A stretch of 64,000 nucleotides of DNA. It comes from DUQW01 sp050953805. Its GTDB lineage: Bacteria; Bacillota_I; Bacilli_A; Acholeplasmatales; Acholeplasmataceae. The notes beneath the pieces were generated by a model that saw only the letters and a list, made by a program, of their open reading frames with translations, was not told the DNA's origin and did no database searches. The stretch is taken from positions 806,001-870,000 of the forward strand of contig JBMNNE010000002.1 in assembly GCA_050953805.1 (NCBI GenBank). The letters are read 5' to 3'. Positions 51,199-60,290 of the stretch are shown piece after piece. Each line of letters starts with the position of its first letter. Position 1 is the stretch's first letter. The translations under genes and the position numbers were made by a program.

Positions 51199-51222
51199 CA
51201 AAAGGCGAAAGCCTTTTTTATT
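51198..51222. terminator. Bidirectional terminator
   Basis: AAAAGGC pairs with GCCTTTT around GAAA, with U-runs both ways. Confidence 0.85.
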
Positions 51223-51913
51223 TAGTTAAATATATCCAATATTCAATATTACCTTCTTTTCCTGGTAAACATGATTCTAATAAATTCACAATATTAAAAG
51301 TTAATGATTGAGCAAATTCAATATATTCATCTAAAAGAGCATTGACTCTTTTTTTATTCTTAACAATCCCTTTTGATAGATACTCGGCACCTACTTCGAA
51401 TTGAGGTTTAATTAAAATTAAAAAATGGTTCGATACATTTTTTAAATGATCCAAAATCGGTTTGGAAGAAGTAAATGAAACATCGATTAAAACTAGATCA
51501 ACTTTTGGTGGCATAACCTCCAAAATGTTAGTTTGTTCATTAAGAATTACTCTTTCATCATTTCTCAGCCGATCAATCATTTGATTGGTTCCAACATCAT
51601 ATGCATAAACTAATTTAGCTCCATGTTTTAAAGAAAAATCAGTAAAACCACCAGTTGATGATCCGACATCAAGTATTACCTTGTTTCTAAAGTTTAACCC
51701 TAAACGATGATAAATATCTTCTAATTTAAACGCGGCCCGTGAAGCATATTTAGATACTTCATTCAAAACTACATGATCGTTATTTTTTACTTGATAACCG
51801 GTTTTAGTAACGATTTTTTCATTCACTGTAACTAATCCGCGTTTAATAAAGTCTTGCAATTGAGAACGGGTATAATCATCATATTTAATTTTTAAATAGT
51901 TATCTAAACGCAT
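51218..51913 (-). CDS. tlyA: TlyA family rRNA 2'-O-methyltransferase
   Basis: 231 residues: an N-terminal S4 RNA-binding domain (about 1-60, MRLDNYLKIKYDDYTRSQLQDF) and an FtsJ/RrmJ-type methyltransferase with VILDVGSSTGGFTDF as the SAM site. TlyA methylates cytidines of rRNA; 'hemolysin' is a historical name. It overlaps dxs by 14 bp and ends the nusB-xseA-xseB-dxs-tlyA run. argR and recN, common followers in Bacillus, are not seen. Confidence 0.94.
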   Translation of the reverse strand: MRLDNYLKIKYDDYTRSQLQDFIKRGLVTVNEKIVTKTGYQVKNNDHVVLNEVSKYASRAAFKLEDIYHRLGLNFRNKVILDVGSSTGGFTDFSLKHGAKLVYAYDVGTNQMIDRLRNDERVILNEQTNILEVMPPKVDLVLIDVSFTSSKPILDHLKNVSNHFLILIKPQFEVGAEYLSKGIVKNKKRVNALLDEYIEFAQSLTFNIVNLLESCLPGKEGNIEYWIYLTK

Positions 51914-53600
51914 ATTTTATAATTTCATATATTGTCTCTAAATCAAAGGAGGCAAATTTTCGAATTTCATCATTGCTTAAATGAGGAATTTTAAGATCTT
52001 GAAGCGAATGGCTAATTACCTTTGAGTGGTAATTCCCCTCTTCCTTAAACTCTAAAATTTCTTGATAAAGGCCACTCCGATTGACAATTTCTTCAATTAC
52101 TAGAATAGGTAATCCATTATTAAATATTTCGGTCATTTTGTCAAAATCAAGTGGTTTAATAAATTTGGCATTATATAAATTGACATTAAGATTTTGTTTG
52201 TTAATTAGTATTTCAAGACTTCTTGCTAGTGGACCATAAGTTACGATATTTAATTTATTACCATATGTTAATTGATCCCAACTTCTTTTAATTTGACGTT
52301 TTTGATATTCAAATTTTTCAATCACTTCACCTTTAGGGAAACGCATTATAAAAGGCTTTTTCAGCAATAATCCGTATCTTAATAAATCGGCAGCATCTTG
52401 AATATTAGATGGCATGGTTATTGTAATATTAGGCATCATAGAAAACATTGACACATCATAAATACCTTGATGAGTATCACCATCGCCAGGAATTAATCCA
52501 GATCGATCTATGGTAATAAAGACACCTAAGTTAGGTCGAGAAATATCGTTTAATATTTGATCAAAAGCTCTTTGAGAGAATGTAGAATATAAAGATAAGA
52601 TTACATTTTTATTGTTTTTGGCTAATGCCGCTGACATGGTGGCAGCATGCTCCTCTGAGATGCCAACATCTAAAAAACGATTTGGATATTTCTCTTTAAA
52701 CTTTGTTAAGTGACTACCAATTTCCATGGCTGGGACGACAACCATCGTTTTAATATCTTCTTGTATGTCTAGAATTAGATTACTCACAACTTCACTCCAT
52801 GACATATGAATTTTAGTTTGATTATCGATCATATGATATTTACCAACTTGATCTTCTTCAGCGGCTAATAAGCCCTTGCCTTTAATTGTATTAACTAAAA
52901 TAACTTGTGGTTCATATACTTTTTTGGCATGCTTAAATGTCTCAATTAAGGCAGTTAGATTGTGTCCATCAACAACTTCAGTAAACTCGTAACCTAGATT
53001 ATTGAAAAAATCAGATTTCACTTGATGTGAGCCATTTAGTATTTCCGATAATTTTCCTACAGATTTAGATATACTCATTTTATTATTATTAATAATGATA
53101 ATTCCCGGTAAATTATGATAACTAATTAAATTTAAGGCTTCCAAACTCATTCCCGAAGATAAGGCTCCGTCTCCCACAACCGCCACCGCTCGGTGGTTGC
53201 TTTTATCAATTTTATTCGAGTATAAAAAACCCATTAGGGCAGATAACGATGTTCCGGCATGTCCTGATTCCCAAACATCATGAATTGATTCCTCATAACT
53301 AGTAAATCCACTGATACCACCACTAGCACGCAATTTATCAAATCCTTTAGCCCGAGAAGTAATAATTTTATGGGTATAGGCTTGATGACCAATGTCAAAA
53401 ATAAGTTGATCTTTTGGACTATCAAACACATAATGAAGTGCGATAGTTAATTCAACCACGCCTAAATTCGGACCTAAATGTCCGCCACTTAATTGAATTT
53501 TATCAATCAAAAAATCTCTTATGACACTCGCTAAACTATTAAGTTCGTCAACCGACATTAATTTTAGTTTAGCAGGTGTTAAATTAGGTAAATCATTCAT
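51900..53600 (-). CDS. dxs: 1-deoxy-D-xylulose-5-phosphate synthase
   Basis: 566 residues, about 60 shorter than E. coli Dxs. TPP motif GDGALSSGMSLEALN...IIINNNKM; IGHQAYTHKIITSR; GISEEHAATMSAALA; DRSGLIPGDGDTHQGIYD. It makes DXP from pyruvate and glyceraldehyde-3-phosphate, the MEP pathway entry. It overlaps xseB by 8 bp. The usual ispA between xseB and dxs is missing. All core motifs are present, so it is probably active. Confidence 0.95.
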   Translation of the reverse strand: MNDLPNLTPAKLKLMSVDELNSLASVIRDFLIDKIQLSGGHLGPNLGVVELTIALHYVFDSPKDQLIFDIGHQAYTHKIITSRAKGFDKLRASGGISGFTSYEESIHDVWESGHAGTSLSALMGFLYSNKIDKSNHRAVAVVGDGALSSGMSLEALNLISYHNLPGIIIINNNKMSISKSVGKLSEILNGSHQVKSDFFNNLGYEFTEVVDGHNLTALIETFKHAKKVYEPQVILVNTIKGKGLLAAEEDQVGKYHMIDNQTKIHMSWSEVVSNLILDIQEDIKTMVVVPAMEIGSHLTKFKEKYPNRFLDVGISEEHAATMSAALAKNNKNVILSLYSTFSQRAFDQILNDISRPNLGVFITIDRSGLIPGDGDTHQGIYDVSMFSMMPNITITMPSNIQDAADLLRYGLLLKKPFIMRFPKGEVIEKFEYQKRQIKRSWDQLTYGNKLNIVTYGPLARSLEILINKQNLNVNLYNAKFIKPLDFDKMTEIFNNGLPILVIEEIVNRSGLYQEILEFKEEGNYHSKVISHSLQDLKIPHLSNDEIRKFASFDLETIYEIIKYAFR

Positions 53601-53790
53601 CCTCGTCGTCAGCTTTCTTCATAATTAAAGCGTTAGCATCTTCTAACATCTTATATGAAAGCTTAGCTAGTTCGATTCCCTCTTGATATTTTTTAATTGC
53701 CATTTCAAGTTGGATATCTTTAGCTTCTAAATCTCTAACTATTTGTTCTAATTCTTGTAGTAATTGTTCAAAAGATTTCTTATTTTCCAT
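53593..53790 (-). CDS. xseB: Exodeoxyribonuclease VII small subunit
   Basis: 65 residues: KSFEQLLQELEQIVRDLEAKDIQLEMAIKKYQEGIELAK is the helical XseB pattern. It forms exonuclease VII with XseA. It overlaps xseA by 11 bp and dxs by 8 bp. Confidence 0.94.
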   Translation of the reverse strand: MENKKSFEQLLQELEQIVRDLEAKDIQLEMAIKKYQEGIELAKLSYKMLEDANALIMKKADDEDE

Positions 53791-55120
53791 TTTTCTTCCT
53801 CTTTTCTTTGACTTCAGTTAAAATTTTACCATCGATAATTTCAATTTCTATTAAATCTCCAATTGATACATCATTAATTGATTTAATTAACATCTCTTTT
53901 TTAGTAATTACTCCAAATCCCTTTTCTAAAATTTTAAGTGGATTTAAAGAGTTTAATTTGGTTAAATGAATTTGATATTGGTGAACTTTATTTTTGTAAA
54001 CATCAATCATCATTGATTGTAAGTTTTTAAATAAGTAATTTAATTTTGTCTGATAACTATTAACTCGTTCAATTGGTGTAATAATTTTCGATTGTAGTAA
54101 TTTTAACTCATTTTGTTTATTATCTAAAACAATTTTGATTTCTTTTTTCAATAAATTTAGTAATATTTCTAACTTTTCATAATTTTTTTCGATTTTAGAT
54201 TGGGGTGATTGTAATTCTAATCTTCTTTCTAATTGGGCTAGTTTAATTTCTAAATTTGACAATTTGTTAGTAATTTCGCGATTTAGTTTATTAATCGTTT
54301 CTACCAAATAACCTTTTAAAACAACCTCATCTGGGGTTGCCATTTCTGCGGCTGCTGTTGGTGTTGGTGCTCTTAAACTAGAAACGAAATCACTAATTGT
54401 ATAATCGGTTTCATGCCCGATGGCCGAAATGATTGGAATTTTCGAATTAAAGATGGCATTAATGACTTCAATTTCGTTAAAAGCCCATAAATCTTCAATT
54501 GAACCGCCACCGCGACCAACAATTAAAACATCTACCAAATTCTCATGGTTGGCTCTTTCAATTTGTCTAGCAATATCATGTTTAGCGTCTTCACCTTGAA
54601 CAAGTGTCGGATATAAAATAACTTCTGTTAATCGATATCTTCGATTAATTGTATTCATAATGTCTTGAATAACGGCTCCAGTTTCCGAAGTAATAACGCC
54701 AATTTTTTTAGGAAATTTGGGAATCGGTTTTTTATGTTTCTCATCAAAGTATCCTTGTTCTTCTAAGGTTTTTTTTAGTTGTTCATACTTTAAATATAAT
54801 TCGCCAATTCCGTCTAAAGTCATTTTAGTAACATTTAATGAATATTCACCACGTGGTTCATATAAATTAATTTTAGCCTCAATTAAAACATGATCACCAT
54901 CTTTTGGTTCAAAAGCTAAATTTTTTGATGAACTATAAAACATATTAGCTTTAATTTGAGCAGTTTCATCTTTCAGTGAAAAATATAAGTGTCCTCTAGT
55001 ACTTCTTGTATAGTTAGAAATTTCTCCTTTAATTAAAATGTTTTGTAAGTGGTTATCATTTTCTAATCGATATTTAATATATTTAGTTAATGCAGTTACT
55101 GTCAAATATTGGTTATCCAT
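53780..55120 (-). CDS. xseA: Exodeoxyribonuclease VII large subunit
   Basis: 446 residues. N-terminal OB-fold (LIKGEISNYTRSTRGHLYFSLKDETAQIKANMF), nuclease core IVGRGGGSIEDLWAFNEIEV, APTPTAAAEMATP, then a long coiled-coil region and basic tail. With XseB it degrades single-stranded DNA to oligonucleotides. Gene order matches Firmicutes. Confidence 0.96.
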   Translation of the reverse strand: MDNQYLTVTALTKYIKYRLENDNHLQNILIKGEISNYTRSTRGHLYFSLKDETAQIKANMFYSSSKNLAFEPKDGDHVLIEAKINLYEPRGEYSLNVTKMTLDGIGELYLKYEQLKKTLEEQGYFDEKHKKPIPKFPKKIGVITSETGAVIQDIMNTINRRYRLTEVILYPTLVQGEDAKHDIARQIERANHENLVDVLIVGRGGGSIEDLWAFNEIEVINAIFNSKIPIISAIGHETDYTISDFVSSLRAPTPTAAAEMATPDEVVLKGYLVETINKLNREITNKLSNLEIKLAQLERRLELQSPQSKIEKNYEKLEILLNLLKKEIKIVLDNKQNELKLLQSKIITPIERVNSYQTKLNYLFKNLQSMMIDVYKNKVHQYQIHLTKLNSLNPLKILEKGFGVITKKEMLIKSINDVSIGDLIEIEIIDGKILTEVKEKRKKNGK

Positions 55121-55121
55121 T

Positions 55122-55475
55122 TTAAAAATCCTTTAAAATATTATCTAATAATCGATTATTGAATTTATGTTGTTTCTCATCATCTAAATCAGTATATATT
55201 TTAGTAATTTCAATTGCTTCATTAATAATAATCGCTTTTGGGATATTTAGATATTTAACTTCATAAACAGCATATCTAATAATCGCTCGGTCGTAATAAG
55301 ATAAGCGATTAATGGTATAATTAGTTAAATTAGATGAAATCATTTCATCAATTTCAGGTAATTTTTCCAAAACATCGCGAATTGTCTTGTTAGTATCACC
55401 AAAAAATACTCCCATATCAATTTGATATAAGGCATTAATATTGTTGATTCGTGTTTGTCTAAAATCGTTCTTCAT
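55122..55475 (-). CDS. nusB: Transcription antitermination factor NusB
   Basis: About 117 residues, all-helical. Segments such as RTRINNINALYQ-like FRQTRINNINALYQID, and YDRAIIRYAVYEVKYLNIPKAIIINEAIEI match NusB. It aids rRNA antitermination with NusE. A TTG start at 55496 is possible, but the ATG at 55475 has GAAAGTG upstream. It heads the operon that runs to tlyA. Its divergent neighbour is a glycosyltransferase. Confidence 0.9.
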   Translation of the reverse strand: MKNDFRQTRINNINALYQIDMGVFFGDTNKTIRDVLEKLPEIDEMISSNLTNYTINRLSYYDRAIIRYAVYEVKYLNIPKAIIINEAIEITKIYTDLDDEKQHKFNNRLLDNILKDF

Positions 55476-55597
55476 AATATCATCACTTTCTATCAATATT
55501 TTACCATGTATTAATCAAATCATAAAATTAATTGGTTATTTTTTAATTATATTAAAAAGTAAAATACCATTAAATATATTTTTCAAATAAATAAATG

Positions 55598-55606
55598 TGA
55601 TATAAT
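55598..55606 (+). promoter_or_regulatory. Extended -10 promoter of the GT4 gene
   Basis: TGATATAAT, an extended -10, lies about 90 nt upstream of the start codon, giving an untranslated leader of about 80 nt with GAAGA/TCTTC and ATTAAT repeats. No good -35 was seen. Confidence 0.5.
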
Positions 55607-55695
55607 ATTATGTGAGGAAGAAATTAATAAAAAACTCTTCTGTGATTAATAGTTTGATTAATAAAAAATAATTGTAAAAGGTAATTTAGGATAAA

Positions 55696-56877
55696 ATGAT
55701 AAAAGATAAAATTAATGTAGCATTATTTTGTGATGTATATTTTCCAATGATTGATGGAGTAGTTAAAGTTATAGAAAGCCAAGTTGGTTACTTAAGCGAT
55801 CGAGTTAACTTTTATTTATTTGTCTCAAAAGCACCTAAGGGATATATTGAAAAATCAATTGGTGAAGTTCAATTATTTAGAGTGAAAAGTGTAAAAATGT
55901 TTTTTGTTGATTATCAAATGGTTACGCCACTACTTGATTGTAAGTTCCAAAAAGAATTAAAAAGTAAAAAATTTGATTTGTTTTTAATTCACTCTGCCTT
56001 TGGTTTAGGTAAATATGCCATTAAATATGCTAAGAAAAATAATATACCATCAATTATTTACGCTCACTCACAACTTTATCAAGATTTTAAGAGAATTATT
56101 AAATTTAAATTTATTGCTAAAATTATGATTAAAGCGGTAATGCATCGCTATAGTAAATGCGATATTGTTGTTCCTGTTGGTGAAGGAGTAAAAGATATTT
56201 ATCTCAATCAATACAAATTGAAAAATGAGACTTTCGTAATTAACAATGCGACAGATATGAAATATCTTAATAACCCTGATTTAATTAACACCTTAGTTAA
56301 ACGATATAATATCGACCAAAATAAAATCATTTTTTCATTTTTAGGAAGAATCAACAAATTAAAAGGACTCTGGTTAATTGCTGATGCACTTAAAATAGTT
56401 AAAGATCAAGGATTAGATTTTCAAATGATTTTTATTGGTGAAGGTCAAGACCGAAAGGCTTTGGAAAATTATATCAAAAAAATAGGGCTTGAAGAAAACA
56501 CCATTTTCACAGCCGGTATTTCTAGTAGTGATGAGGTGGCTGGGTTACTGCAGATCTCTGATTTATTTTTATTTCCATCTCTTTATGATACTAATTCACT
56601 AGTTCAGGTTGAAGCCGCTAGTCAGAATACAGCTTCACTTCTAGTTAAAGAATCAGTAACTGCATATGGCTTAACTGACGGAAAAGGATGCTATTTGACA
56701 ACCTATGATACTAAGGAGTATGCCAAGAAAATCTTAGAAGTTTCTAAGAGTAAAGAATCACTAAAAGAAATGGGAATTTTAGCTAATAAATATATCTATC
56801 GAACTTGGGAAGATAGTCATAACTTACTATATAATTTAATGATTAAATTAATAAAAGATAAAGAAACTAAGGAATGA
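55696..56877 (+). CDS. Glycosyltransferase family 4 (GT-B)
   Basis: 393 residues with two Rossmann halves. ALFCDVYFPMIDGVVKVIES opens it; FSFLGRINKLKGLWLI and the E-X7-E-like region in LFLFPSLYDTNSLVQVEAASQNT mark GT4. By similarity to diglucosyl-diacylglycerol and mannosyl transferases it may glycosylate a membrane lipid, but the acceptor is not readable. AGGATAAA precedes the ATG. A terminator overlaps its stop. Confidence 0.9.
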   Translation: MIKDKINVALFCDVYFPMIDGVVKVIESQVGYLSDRVNFYLFVSKAPKGYIEKSIGEVQLFRVKSVKMFFVDYQMVTPLLDCKFQKELKSKKFDLFLIHSAFGLGKYAIKYAKKNNIPSIIYAHSQLYQDFKRIIKFKFIAKIMIKAVMHRYSKCDIVVPVGEGVKDIYLNQYKLKNETFVINNATDMKYLNNPDLINTLVKRYNIDQNKIIFSFLGRINKLKGLWLIADALKIVKDQGLDFQMIFIGEGQDRKALENYIKKIGLEENTIFTAGISSSDEVAGLLQISDLFLFPSLYDTNSLVQVEAASQNTASLLVKESVTAYGLTDGKGCYLTTYDTKEYAKKILEVSKSKESLKEMGILANKYIYRTWEDSHNLLYNLMIKLIKDKETKE

Positions 56878-56893
56878 TTCCTTAGTTTTTTTG
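56864..56893 (+). terminator. Terminator of the GT4 gene
   Basis: AAACTAAGGAA pairs with TTCCTTAGTTT and T7 follows. The stem includes the last codons and the TGA stop. Confidence 0.88.
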
Positions 56894-56920
56894 TAAAAGA
56901 AAAGCCGGAGTTACCGGCTT
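56891..56920 (-). terminator. Terminator of the pot operon
   Basis: AAGCCGG pairs with CCGGCTT around AGTTA; TTTCTTTTACAAAAAAAC follows on the minus strand. It lies 8 nt past the stop of the 710-residue gene. Confidence 0.85.
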
Positions 56921-56927
56921 ATAAACT

Positions 56928-59060
56928 TTATTTTTTAAAGTTTTTTTGCATGCTATAGTCTTTTAAGTATTGATCAATTCGCTTAAGAGTAATATCATTT
57001 TCACCTAAATTTTTAAAGTTTTTCAAAATAATATCATCTTCTTCTGGTTTTAAAATGTTCATCGCATATTTAGCATAATTGATCAAAAACTTTTTAACTA
57101 CATCATTTTTAATACTGTTTTCATCCAATTTTGCATTAACAACCAATGCTCCCAAATATAAATGTTCGACTGGTTGTTTGTCTTGACCGATTATCGGTTG
57201 GATATAATCAAAATCTAAAACTTGGAACTTTTGACTTTTCCAAAAATTAGTTGATAATTTGGCTTCAAACAGAAGCTCCTCTGGAACAATTAATTGGTTT
57301 TCAGCTTCAATAAAAACATAGTTTATTTCTTTGTGGCCATTACGATTTGCATCTTCATTAAAAATACGAATCATTTCATTGACTAATTTTTTACCATTGT
57401 TTTTCATTCGGTATTTTTCATTAACGACAACAAATTCAATGACACCAGAGTTAATTTCTTCAAAATAATCGCCAATTATCCCACCAACAATTTCATCACC
57501 AATAGTTCCAATTATAATATGATAGTTATTTTTACCATTTAAACCCGATTCCTGTTTTTCTAAATAGTAAATTAAACTGTCTAAACTTTCTCTTTCATTT
57601 ATATCTGGGAAATTTGGAAGATAAACACTGATATAAAAGCGACTTAATAATTCTTTTGTTTTAACACTTTCTAAGGTTATCTTTTGGAAATTAATTTCTT
57701 TTTGGGTAATTGAAAATTCTTCATCAAATAAATTTAATAAAGTTTTAATAGAAACAATTTCTTCCAAAACGACATTGGTTTTAAGCCAATTACCAAATTC
57801 ATCGGCAACTTTGATTCTTTCACTAATAACATTTTTAACGGTTATGTAAATGTCTTTGTTTAATGTCGTATTTAAATAATATTTGTTTTTATTATTCTGA
57901 TAGTTTTGTTCAAAATGAAATAAAATGTTTTTAGCTAATGTATCCTTGAAAAAATTGTAACTAGTTTGTTCCGATATGTTAGCATGACCGTAAAATGCTA
58001 CGCAATCAGAAGCCTTAATTTTAGAACCTTTGTTTTTATCATTAACTTTAATAAATAAAGCCCAAATATATGCTGAAAAGTATTTGGCATCAGTTGAACA
58101 AGATCCAGATGGAGTATAGTCAACATGCTCTAATATAACTGGTTTTTTAGAATGTTTAATTTTTTCTAAAAACGGTAATACTTCTAACCCAAACATATCG
58201 ATATTCTTATCGATATAACTATTTTTGTGATTGACTCTCAAAGTCATTTGACAGTCTAAACCATAACTATGATTGTTAGCAAATTCAGAAACTAAATTCC
58301 ACAGCGATACTGAACGATTTGAATTATTTAAAACTACATTAAATGTTTTCGATTCGTCTCCCATCCCATATTGCAATAATTTGTAATCAAGGACATTATA
58401 CTTAGGCATATAACTAGGTCCCCACATTAGCCAAGTATAAAACATAAATAGTTCATTGTGATTTTTAACCTTTTGGGCATTATGAAGATATCGATTAGTA
58501 ATAGCTGACCAATCATCGTTATAGTGATCTTGTAAACCAGGCAATAAAATTGCTGGTACCAAATATCCTTTTTCTATTACAATATATAATAAGAAAGCCA
58601 ATGTTTTTTGTGGATCAACACCATATTTTTTTATATTTTTAGGATGGCTATAAAAATCAAAATACCTAATTAAATATTCTGATTCTAAAATTTCAATTGC
58701 TTCAAAAGTTGATTTTAGTGCGATATAATCATAATTTCTTTTTACATAGTATTGGATAAAATTCTTATAATACATCTTTAAATCTTTACGTTTTAACTCT
58801 CCTTTTGGATTGTTAGCAATCAAATACTCGCAAAACATTCTAGTATATGTTGATGCATTATTTCTAAAACCAAAAATAATTCGAGTCATTAATAGTAATC
58901 CAAAAAATCCATTTTTCTTAAAAATACGTAAAATTGGCTTTTTATATTTATAACCAACAAATCTGATAATAACTAAAATAGTAGTAATTAATGCAGCTAT
59001 TTTACCAGATATTTCAAAATATTTAATTATTTGTTGTAAGATTTCCCAAAATTTATCCAT
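56928..59060 (-). CDS. Unusual 710-residue membrane protein with C-terminal GNAT domain
   Basis: Begins with two hydrophobic segments (about 17-32 and 50-62), then a 420-residue region I do not recognise, with an aromatic-rich core (FMFYTWLMWGPSYMP) and the clusters GSCSTDAKYFSAYIWALF and VAFYGHANISEQTSYNF. Residues about 484-640 form a GNAT acetyltransferase fold, with motif A VNEKYRMKNNGKKLVNEMI (R-x-x-G type). It is last in the potABCD run, 39 bp after potD, so a polyamine-acetylating role is a guess. The ribosome-binding site is weak. No close functional precedent is known to me. Confidence 0.7.
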   Translation of the reverse strand: MDKFWEILQQIIKYFEISGKIAALITTILVIIRFVGYKYKKPILRIFKKNGFFGLLLMTRIIFGFRNNASTYTRMFCEYLIANNPKGELKRKDLKMYYKNFIQYYVKRNYDYIALKSTFEAIEILESEYLIRYFDFYSHPKNIKKYGVDPQKTLAFLLYIVIEKGYLVPAILLPGLQDHYNDDWSAITNRYLHNAQKVKNHNELFMFYTWLMWGPSYMPKYNVLDYKLLQYGMGDESKTFNVVLNNSNRSVSLWNLVSEFANNHSYGLDCQMTLRVNHKNSYIDKNIDMFGLEVLPFLEKIKHSKKPVILEHVDYTPSGSCSTDAKYFSAYIWALFIKVNDKNKGSKIKASDCVAFYGHANISEQTSYNFFKDTLAKNILFHFEQNYQNNKNKYYLNTTLNKDIYITVKNVISERIKVADEFGNWLKTNVVLEEIVSIKTLLNLFDEEFSITQKEINFQKITLESVKTKELLSRFYISVYLPNFPDINERESLDSLIYYLEKQESGLNGKNNYHIIIGTIGDEIVGGIIGDYFEEINSGVIEFVVVNEKYRMKNNGKKLVNEMIRIFNEDANRNGHKEINYVFIEAENQLIVPEELLFEAKLSTNFWKSQKFQVLDFDYIQPIIGQDKQPVEHLYLGALVVNAKLDENSIKNDVVKKFLINYAKYAMNILKPEEDDIILKNFKNLGENDITLKRIDQYLKDYSMQKNFKK

Positions 59061-59099
59061 ATTATCAATTCGATTCTATATAAGTGTTAAAAGTAAAAG

Positions 59100-60290
59100 T
59101 TAACGTCTTTTTCTTCTAATGATCAAGACTGCTGAAACAGCTCCAACAACGACAATAGCGCCAAAGATGGCAATAATTCCAATCGTGCTAATTTCGCCGC
59201 CCTGACGACTAACGCCTAAACTATTCCATGCGTCATCAATTAACGCTTTAGATTCAGGATTAAATCTAAAGATATCATCTTGAGGCCTAAAGTTAATGGT
59301 AAATAGTTCTTTAATTCTTTCAGTGTTAGCACTATTTATTTGTTGTTGTCTAACATCTTCTCTTGGTGAAATATAAAATAAATTAATGGTATTTTTTAAT
59401 GCACCATCATAAGAAATAATGTGATTTAAAAATTTATATGTATTATCTAAATCAGCACTACTATGAATAACTAAAAAATCAACAAAGATATTTGTCCCAG
59501 CATCTGGAATTAAGAAATCTAAATCTAGATTTACTTCTTCTTCATAAACAATATTCATGATTTCAGCAGCATCACCGGAATAGGCCATTGCAATATCATA
59601 ATTACCATTGGGAACTTCATCAAAGATATTGTCAGTTAAATATCCAACGTTTTTCTTTTTCGCAGCAACTTCAATCCAAGCTTTGGCTTCATTAATTTCA
59701 GTAGCATTACTTGAATTCATTGAATAACCCAAGGTCATTAAAGGTGCCATTAGTGCATCTCTAGAAGAGTCGTAAAAGGCAACATTGTATTTGTCTCCCA
59801 TTCTTAATAATTCCCAACCTTGGGCTGCATCAGCAGCAGAAACAACATTTTTATTATATAAAAGGCCAACTGAACCCCAGAAATATGGAACACCATATTC
59901 TAAAAGATCAAGTCCTTTTGTCATTTTTAAATCATTGATTAGAGTATCTAAACCATGGGCTAAATCAGTATCTTTGTTGAAAGTAGTAATTCGATTCCAG
60001 TCTACTTTTTGAATATAATTAGGATTTTCAACCATTAATTGTTCCATTGCATATTCACTCGGTAAAACTAAATCATATTCCTCGCCACTTTTAATAAAAG
60101 TTAACGCTTCTTCATTACTAGCAAATTCATCAACTCTAACTCTAATTCCATGCTCTTCGGTGAAAGCTTCAATTGTTTCTGGTGTAATGTATTCACCAGG
60201 CATTAAAATTTTAATTTGTGGTCTTTCATCACAAGCTACCACAAATGGTACAAATAAAACTAATAATAAGACTAAAAATATTCTCTTCAT
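59100..60290 (-). CDS. potD: Spermidine/putrescine-binding protein PotD, with extra C-terminal membrane segment
   Basis: 396 residues. Lipobox FVVAC with Cys20; the mature chain starts with DERPQIKILMPGEYITPETIEAF and holds PYFWGSVGLLYNK and AMAYSGDAAEIM, as in PotD. A predicted membrane segment (about 367-391) and the basic end RRKRR follow, which PotD normally lacks, so the protein seems anchored at both ends. It overlaps potC by 4 bp. It captures polyamines for PotBC. Confidence 0.9.
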   Translation of the reverse strand: MKRIFLVLLLVLFVPFVVACDERPQIKILMPGEYITPETIEAFTEEHGIRVRVDEFASNEEALTFIKSGEEYDLVLPSEYAMEQLMVENPNYIQKVDWNRITTFNKDTDLAHGLDTLINDLKMTKGLDLLEYGVPYFWGSVGLLYNKNVVSAADAAQGWELLRMGDKYNVAFYDSSRDALMAPLMTLGYSMNSSNATEINEAKAWIEVAAKKKNVGYLTDNIFDEVPNGNYDIAMAYSGDAAEIMNIVYEEEVNLDLDFLIPDAGTNIFVDFLVIHSSADLDNTYKFLNHIISYDGALKNTINLFYISPREDVRQQQINSANTERIKELFTINFRPQDDIFRFNPESKALIDDAWNSLGVSRQGGEISTIGIIAIFGAIVVVGAVSAVLIIRRKRR

